From Baffinella frigidus (taxonomy: Eukaryota; Cryptophyceae; Cryptomonadales; Baffinellaceae), in the NCBI GenBank assembly GCA_026770585.1, contig MU646368.1, forward strand, positions 734,285 to 751,150: DNA of 16,866 nucleotides. Reading direction: 5' to 3'. Below, in pieces: positions 15,435 to 16,866 of this stretch. The position numbers and the translations under genes were made by a program. The notes below the pieces were generated by a model that saw only the letters and a program-made list of their open reading frames with translations, ran no database searches and had not been told where the DNA came from. Position 1 is the stretch's first letter, and each line of letters starts with the position of its first letter.

Positions 15435-16772
15435 GGTTCAAAGTTTGAGAAGTTTAGGAGTTTAGGGTTTTGAGGTTTCGGGTGTAGCGTGGGTTTCGGA
15501 ACCAGCGAGAGGAAGGTTTTAGGGTTTAGGATTGAGGTTTAGGGTTCAGGGTTCAGGGTTTAGGGTTTAGGGTTTAGGATTTTGGGGTTTGGTGTTTAGG
15601 GTTTAGGGTTTAGGGTTTAGGGTTGAGGCTTCACGTATTACGCGCCTCCAGATTTGGTTCAAGGTTTAGGGTGTAGGGTTTGGGGTTTGAGGATTAGGGT
15701 TGAGGAGAGTCCCCGAGTAAAGCATTCAGAGGGTTCAATATTCTGGGGTTAGAGGTTGAGGCTCGGAACCTCCTCGTCGACGACGAGCGAGGCGTGCTTT
15801 CCGTAGACAGTTTCAGGGTTTCGGGTTTCGGGTTTAGGGTTTCGGGTCTAGGCTTTAGGGTTCAGGGTTGAGGCTTTAGGGTTCAGTGTTTCGGGTTTCG
15901 GGTTTCGGGTTGACCTCCTCAGGGGTGCAGGGTGCAGGGTGCAGGGTGCAGGGTGCAGGGTGCAGGGTGCAGGGTGCAGGGTGCAGGGTGCAGGGTACAG
16001 GGTGAAGGATGCACCTCCCCGTCGGCGACGAGCGAGGCGTGCTTTCCGTAGACAGTTTCGGGTTCTGGGTTTGAGGTTGAGGCTCGGAACCTCCTCGTCG
16101 GCGACGAGCGAGGCGTGTGCGCCGTAGGCAGCCGCCGCGTGCAGCCGAACCTCGTCATCCTGCCGGGTGGAGATACGCCTCAGCTCAACTACGAACCCCA
16201 ACGCCCTACCGACCAAACTGGTCAAAGCCGCGTGGAGCCGCACCTCGTCATCCGGTTCCGAAAATACCGGGTTTTTTTTAGGGTTCCGGTCAAACATGTC
16301 AAACCGGTCAAACATATCAAACTTGTAGCTGCACTGGTCAGACACGACACTGGTCTAACACGGGGTTGGTGGGACGCGCGCGAGCACCGGAGAGGCCATG
16401 CGCTCCTCGAAGAGGGCCTCCACGGAGGCTAGATAACGTGTCAAACAGTGAAAACGCAACACTGGTCAACCCCAAACCCCACTGGTCAAACCTTGTGTAA
16501 AAAAAACGGTTGGGTGGTAGCGCACGCGCACCGGCGAGGCGTCCGAAGTGGACCAAACCTCGATTTCAGCTTTTTGGCTTCCAGACGGCCTTTTGCGGCC
16601 ATGTGGTTCGATTTCGGACCGCTCCAGGCTCAAAACGGCTAGAGCCACGTCCTCGGTTTGGGCTTCTTCGGAGCCTGGGGAGTACCGGCGAGGCCATGAG
16701 GTCCTGGAGGAGGGCCTCGACGGAGGCGAGCGCCACGGGCGTCGCGGCCTTGCCCGCCCGCCCCGTCACCAC
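10883..16772 (-). CDS. GCN1/ILITYHIA-like HEAT-repeat protein, C-terminal 269 residues (11 exons, 5' partial)
   Basis: GCN1 is a very large cytosolic HEAT-repeat protein that binds stalled ribosomes and activates the kinase GCN2. Eleven exons joined from 16772 down to 10883 (87, 69, 75, 87, 78, 54, 67, 86, 33, 101 and 73 nt) total 810 nt: 269 codons and TAA. Hallmarks of the GCN1 C terminus appear in order: ASPDDEVRLHAAAAYGAHAS, EWTRRHGNALA (compare W.VRHG..LAL in animal and plant GCN1), VREAGAKAMGQSLI, DTSPEVKLAALKALKAIARA VPDEI (compare the plant SSEVRR.AL.AIKAVAKANP), AVRTAAERTVLHLL (compare VRLAAERCALHAF), and an acidic tail SDEGEEGVDQE. Comparisons are from memory. Every intron is GT-AG, 180-940 nt, filled with heptamer repeats. 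The first roughly 2,000 residues lie beyond the right edge. Choice among duplicated junctions needs RNA evidence. Confidence 0.85.
10965..11215. repeat. TTCAGGG heptamer array
   Basis: Over 25 near-identical GGGTTCA units with two TTTCGGG interruptions and two GGTTCAAGG variants spaced alike (about 11062 and 11174), suggesting that a block of about 112 nt was itself duplicated. C-rich on the sense strand of the GCN1-like gene. Confidence 0.93.
11265..11369. mobile_element. Family A element (A11)
   Basis: TA, TCCCTCAAGTGGCGAGGGGG at left; CTGGCCACATACGGGA, TA at right. The right terminus is decayed (CACATACGGG for CACTTAAGGG). It lies in the last GCN1-like intron. Confidence 0.82.
11375..11497. 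mobile_element. Family B element (B4)
   Basis: TA, CAGGGGTACCTCGCTCAAAA at left; TTCTTATGAGCGAGGTACCC CTG, TA at right. A run of 13 or more C near 11399 is a likely slippage site. It lies only a few bases after A11. Confidence 0.86.
11500..11615. mobile_element. Family A remnant with two right termini (A12)
   Basis: GGGGGCCAAATTGACCTCCA and the usual core lead to CTCGCCACTTAAGGAATA, and 22 nt later GGCCACTTAAGGGATA. The left terminus is missing; it probably was lost when B4 or neighbouring sequence rearranged. Confidence 0.75.
11637..11737 (-). CDS. GCN1-like exon 10
   Basis: Acceptor ggcag, 33 codons plus AA, donor gtgcgca. Includes VLHLLRLYAGEDVAEDMYAR and SERNLLSEYV. It corresponds to the helical segment after AAER in GCN1, followed by a basic/hydrophobic stretch before the acidic tail. 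Start-edge copies lie upstream (in gene sense) at 11867 and 11964. Confidence 0.85.
11755..11870. repeat. TTTCGGG / ATTCGGG array
   Basis: GGGTTTC, GGGATTC and AGGTTTC units between exon 10 and its first start-edge copy. Open frames across it give GFGFRVSG-type peptides and are artefacts. Confidence 0.9.
11867..11893 (-). pseudogene. Start-edge copy 1 of GCN1-like exon 10
   Basis: On the - strand, cacaccag|GTGCTGCACATGCTGCGGCTG TAC encodes VLHMLRLY, the first eight residues of exon 10 with one change. Acceptor AG is retained. It is upstream of the exon in gene sense. Confidence 0.8.
11894..11963. repeat. TGTGGGG / TTTGGGG array
   Basis: Short block of GGGGTGT and GGGGTTT units separating the two start-edge copies of exon 10. 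Confidence 0.88.
11964..11986 (-). pseudogene. Start-edge copy 2 of GCN1-like exon 10
   Basis: ggggtag|GTGCTGCACCTGCTGCGGC on the - strand encodes VLHLLR, identical to exon 10 at the protein level. A tag acceptor is retained. Confidence 0.78.
12089..12160. repeat. Fold-back sequence around a perfect 18-bp palindrome
   Basis: The centre CGCGCCAGATCTGGCGCG (12111-12128) is a perfect palindrome. Outer arms CGAGGGAAA (12089) and TTTCCCTCG (12152) are also complementary, with GCCTT/AAGGC between. It may be a decayed miniature transposon; no second copy is visible. Confidence 0.8.
12217..12306 (+). repeat. 90-nt segment paralogous to 9137-9226
   Basis: GCTTGACGTGATCAGAAAGG AAGC and on to CTATGTTGGGAGCTCGAAGA. 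Encodes RKEAWPFYRTSSGVRLCWEL on the + strand, antisense to the GCN1-like gene. GGCGTGGGAGGGTTTGGGAG G occurs on both sides (12193 and 12313), so the segment may have been inserted or duplicated with that flank. Confidence 0.68.
12342..12374 (-). CDS. GCN1-like exon 9 (33-nt micro-exon)
   Basis: Acceptor acaccag, 11 codons VVAVRTAAERT, donor gtgctctc; phase 0 at both ends. It supplies the VRxAAER motif shared with plant GCN1 homologues. Skipping it would keep frame but delete the motif. Confidence 0.8.
12484..12495 (-). pseudogene. Short start-edge copy of GCN1-like exon 9
   Basis: aacaccag|GTCGTCACGGTG on the - strand repeats the acceptor and first 12 nt of exon 9 with one substitution. Weak because short, but its flank (ACACCAG) also matches. 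Confidence 0.55.
12671..12722 (-). pseudogene. End-edge copy of GCN1-like exon 8 with donor
   Basis: 52 nt encoding FLDVVVMLAFACQRDK, then donor gtgatcgcc, versus FLDVVVMPAFACQRDK|gtggtcgcc in exon 8. It lies downstream of exon 8 in gene sense. Confidence 0.85.
12745..12865. repeat. TA / ACGTATA alternating repeats
   Basis: TATACACATACGTATATATG, CATACGTATATATACCGTAT GCAAAACTG (the latter twice) separate exon 8 from its end-edge copy. Self-complementary and AT-rich, resembling the satellite at 736-1034 in style only. Confidence 0.85.
12872..12957 (-). CDS. GCN1-like exon 8
   Basis: Acceptor gcacag, two bases completing Ala (G|CG), 28 codons including IARAVPDEILNPFLDVVVMP and AFACQRDK, donor gtggtc. 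Together with exon 7 it reads ALKALKAIARAVPDEIL, a typical HEAT helix pair matching GCN1. Confidence 0.87.
12970..13165. repeat. TTTGGGG to TTAGGGG array
   Basis: About ten GGGGTTT units in succession, then degenerate GGGTTTAG, GAGGGTTTA and GGGGTTAG units. C-rich on the sense strand, it leads into the acceptor of exon 8. Confidence 0.92.
13196..13262 (-). CDS. GCN1-like exon 7
   Basis: Acceptor aacgcag, 22 codons EMARMLADTSPEVKLAALKA LK plus one base, donor gtccgtg. SPEVKLAALKAL is a HEAT-repeat helix start with the conserved D..PEVR-type turn. Confidence 0.87.
13573..13626 (-). CDS. GCN1-like exon 6
   Basis: Acceptor gaaccag, 18 codons VDAASTAKHAENAKTIFK, donor gtgcgtc; phase 0 at both ends. 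It is the least conserved exon and fills the linker between two HEAT units, so its assignment rests on frame, splice sites and position. Confidence 0.72.
13632..14050. repeat. TTTCGGG / ATTCGGG array
   Basis: About 420 nt of mixed GGGTTTC, GGGATTC, GGGTTCC and GGATTTC units. Long open + frames through it (GFRVSGFGFRV type) are by-products of the period-7 repeat, read in all frames. Confidence 0.93.
14059..14087 (-). pseudogene. End-edge copy of GCN1-like exon 5 with donor
   Basis: On the - strand, GCCATGGGGCAGTCTCTCAT CCTCTTCATG|gtaaac versus GCCATGGGGCAGTCTCTCAT CCTCTTTATG|gtaatc in exon 5. Only one silent or near-silent change (Phe codon), so this is a recent copy. A more decayed relative may lie near 14135-14165. 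Confidence 0.87.
14203..14370. repeat. TGCAGGG / CGCAGGG array
   Basis: A GGGCGCA block turns into about twelve GGGTGCA units, then GGGTGTA. A second TGCAGGG block occurs at 15925-16000 in intron 2. Confidence 0.93.
14382..14459 (-). CDS. GCN1-like exon 5
   Basis: Acceptor cccaaag, 26 codons including MLAKSDRAPVREAGAKAMGQ and SLILFM, donor gtaatc. PVREAGAKAMGQSL matches the GCN1 helix P.RE...KALG.LL. Phase 0 at both ends. Confidence 0.87.
14642..14728 (-). CDS. GCN1-like exon 4
   Basis: Acceptor accgtcag, 29 codons including VAALMKYLLSEGRSAAADNL and GEAMAGHAK, donor gtgattt. No edge copies of this exon were found; its flanking introns are also short (182 and 350 nt). Confidence 0.87.
14735..14900. 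other. AT-rich intron segment
   Basis: Unlike the rest of the gene this intron portion is AT-rich, with TTTATGA, TATTTTTA and ATGATTATG repeats and no GGG heptamers. It precedes (in + direction) the TTTGGTG array. Confidence 0.7.
14901..14959. repeat. GTTTGGT heptamer array
   Basis: Eight GTGTTTG units, perfect. A heptamer in which the GGG block is interrupted (GGT), so it has departed furthest from the telomere unit. Confidence 0.93.
14960..15060 (-). pseudogene. End-edge copies of GCN1-like exon 3
   Basis: On the - strand the exon end CGCCACGGCAACGC(A)CTCGCG with donor gtaccctcc recurs at 14998-15018. The intron start TTTCAGACCATAAGTCCCAA ACCACGGCAACG also recurs near 14957-14990 and 15024-15070. 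The donor GT is kept in the 14998 copy. Confidence 0.8.
15079..15153 (-). CDS. GCN1-like exon 3
   Basis: Acceptor actctcag, 25 codons including ILGIVNALLEDETAEWTRRH and GNALA, donor gtacccc. W..RHG.ALA is a strong GCN1 C-terminal signature. A start-edge copy at 15304-15368 lacks RHGNALA, so this is the functional copy. Confidence 0.88.
15304..15368 (-). pseudogene. Start-edge copy of GCN1-like exon 3
   Basis: The acceptor flank (CCCTACTCTCAG) and 65 nt encoding ILGIVNALLEDETAEWTRA are nearly identical to exon 3. It then shifts frame (GCCGCCACGGAC) and meets a stop. About 25 nt of intron flank, including GATCCCTACTCTCAG, is copied too. Confidence 0.87.
15376..15440. repeat. TTGAGGG array
   Basis: Nine or so GGGTTGA units adjoining the start-edge copy of exon 3. 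The same unit, only two or three times, adjoins the real exon 3 at 15165-15195, so the array expanded after or unequally in the duplication. Confidence 0.92.
15515..15645. repeat. TTTAGGG array, closest to canonical
   Basis: GGGTTTA units with a few GGGTTCA. Lies in GCN1-like intron 2; further heptamer tracts at 15815-15915. Confidence 0.9.
15767..15811 (-). pseudogene. End-edge copy 2 of GCN1-like exon 2 with donor
   Basis: CTGTCTACGGAAAGCACGCC TCGCTCGTCGTCGACGAGGA G|gttccgagcctc encodes VYGKHASLVVDEE. The donor and at least 12 nt of intron are identical to exon 2. It lies farthest from the exon. Confidence 0.83.
15925..16000. repeat. TGCAGGG array
   Basis: Ten near-perfect GGGTGCA units between the two end-edge copies of exon 2. 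Confidence 0.93.
16012..16056 (-). pseudogene. End-edge copy 1 of GCN1-like exon 2 with donor
   Basis: VYGKHASLVADGE then donor gtgcatcc. It shares the VYGK difference (for AYGA) with the copy at 15767, so the two copies are closer to each other than to exon 2. Confidence 0.83.
16091..16159 (-). CDS. GCN1-like exon 2
   Basis: Acceptor cccggcag, 23 codons including DDEVRLHAAAAYGAHASLVA and DEE, donor gttccg. PDDEVR..AA..LG is conserved in GCN1 just before the W..RHG block. Two end-edge copies lie downstream and one start-edge copy upstream. Confidence 0.87.
16216..16254 (-). pseudogene. Start-edge copy of GCN1-like exon 2
   Basis: GATGACGAGGTGCGGCTCCA CGCGGCT encodes DDEVRLHAA. The preceding bases are ggaaccg, so the AG acceptor has decayed. 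It lies upstream of exon 2 in gene sense. Confidence 0.8.
16388..16430 (-). pseudogene. End-edge copy of GCN1-like exon 1 with donor
   Basis: GCCTCCGTGGAGGCCCTCTT CGAGGAGCGCATGGCCTCTC CG|gtgctcgcg encodes ASVEALFEERMASP versus ASVEALLQDLMASP. The donor GT is retained. A shorter second copy (GCCTCGCCG|gtgcgcg) lies near 16532-16542. Confidence 0.83.
16686..16772 (-). CDS. GCN1-like exon 1 of this window
   Basis: Acceptor catcgcag, 29 codons including VVTGRAGKAATPVALASVEA and LLQDLMASP, donor gtactcc; phase 0 at both ends. It joins exon 2 seamlessly as MASPDDEVRL. Earlier exons of the gene lie beyond the right edge; 16773-16866 reads as intron. Confidence 0.85.
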
Positions 16773-16866
16773 CTGCGATGTGCGGTTTGGGGTTGAGGGT
16801 CTAAAAACAAGCGTCTAATCCAAACGTTGAAGCGAGAAAAACAGAGCGAACTGGTCAAAAGGCGTA

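Larger units (their letters stand above)
16213..16500. repeat. Degenerate GGTCAAAC-type short repeat
   Basis: ACTGGTCAAAG, CCGGTCAAACATGTCAAACC, GGTCAAACATATCAAAC, CACTGGTCAGACAC, CACTGGTCTAACAC, ACTGGTCAACC, ACTGGTCAAACC, and again ACTGGTCAAAAGG at 16849. A short AC(T)GGTCAAAC module scattered through intron 1 and beyond, distinct from the heptamers. Confidence 0.7.

Noticed and set aside
15848-16345. Single 165-residue minus-strand protein
   Set aside because: It reads GCN1-like exon 2 and its copies continuously through intron repeats (CTLHPAP units); splice sites and the GCN1 match favour separate exons.

Overview
This is nuclear DNA of a eukaryote with GC-rich coding sequence and enormous simple-sequence content, most likely a marine microalga or related protist. 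The lineage cannot be fixed from sequence alone. Haptophytes, dinoflagellates, pelagophytes and prasinophytes all remain possible. Pointers are the plant/algal-type telomere heptamer (CCCTAAA / TTTAGGG) and its variants, very short exons with G/C-ending codons, and many short inverted-repeat transposons. No bacterial operon, tRNA or rRNA was seen.

Nearly all long open frames are translations of simple repeats. The real genes are hidden in 33-101 nt exons inside repeat-filled GT-AG introns, and two can be assembled by hand with reading phase intact. (1) On the + strand, four exons (657-735, 2087-2147, 3996-4068, 5496-5536) give the last 83 residues of a RecQ1/RECQL-like DNA helicase, covering the RQC winged-helix region. 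(2) On the - strand, eleven exons (16772 down to 10883) give the last 269 residues of a GCN1/ILITYHIA-like HEAT-repeat protein, the ribosome-bound activator of the GCN2 kinase. The eleven exons total exactly 810 nt including the stop. The two genes converge on a gene-poor 5.3 kb interval (5537-10882).

Layout: 1-5536, RecQ1-like exons in introns of telomere-like heptamers, an AT-rich satellite, CT/GA microsatellites and minisatellites; 5537-10882, intergenic, with many copies of two TA-flanked miniature inverted-repeat element families, G-rich and C-rich heptamer blocks facing each other, and several duplicated segments; 10883-16866, GCN1-like gene with heptamer-filled introns.

The most striking observation is a directional rule. 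Around at least seven of the exons the introns contain degraded copies of exon edges. Copies of an exon's START, usually with its AG acceptor, lie only upstream of that exon. Copies of its END, usually with its GT donor, lie only downstream. Splice junctions thus appear to have been duplicated outward into the introns together with the repeat arrays. This would expand introns and scatter decoy splice sites.
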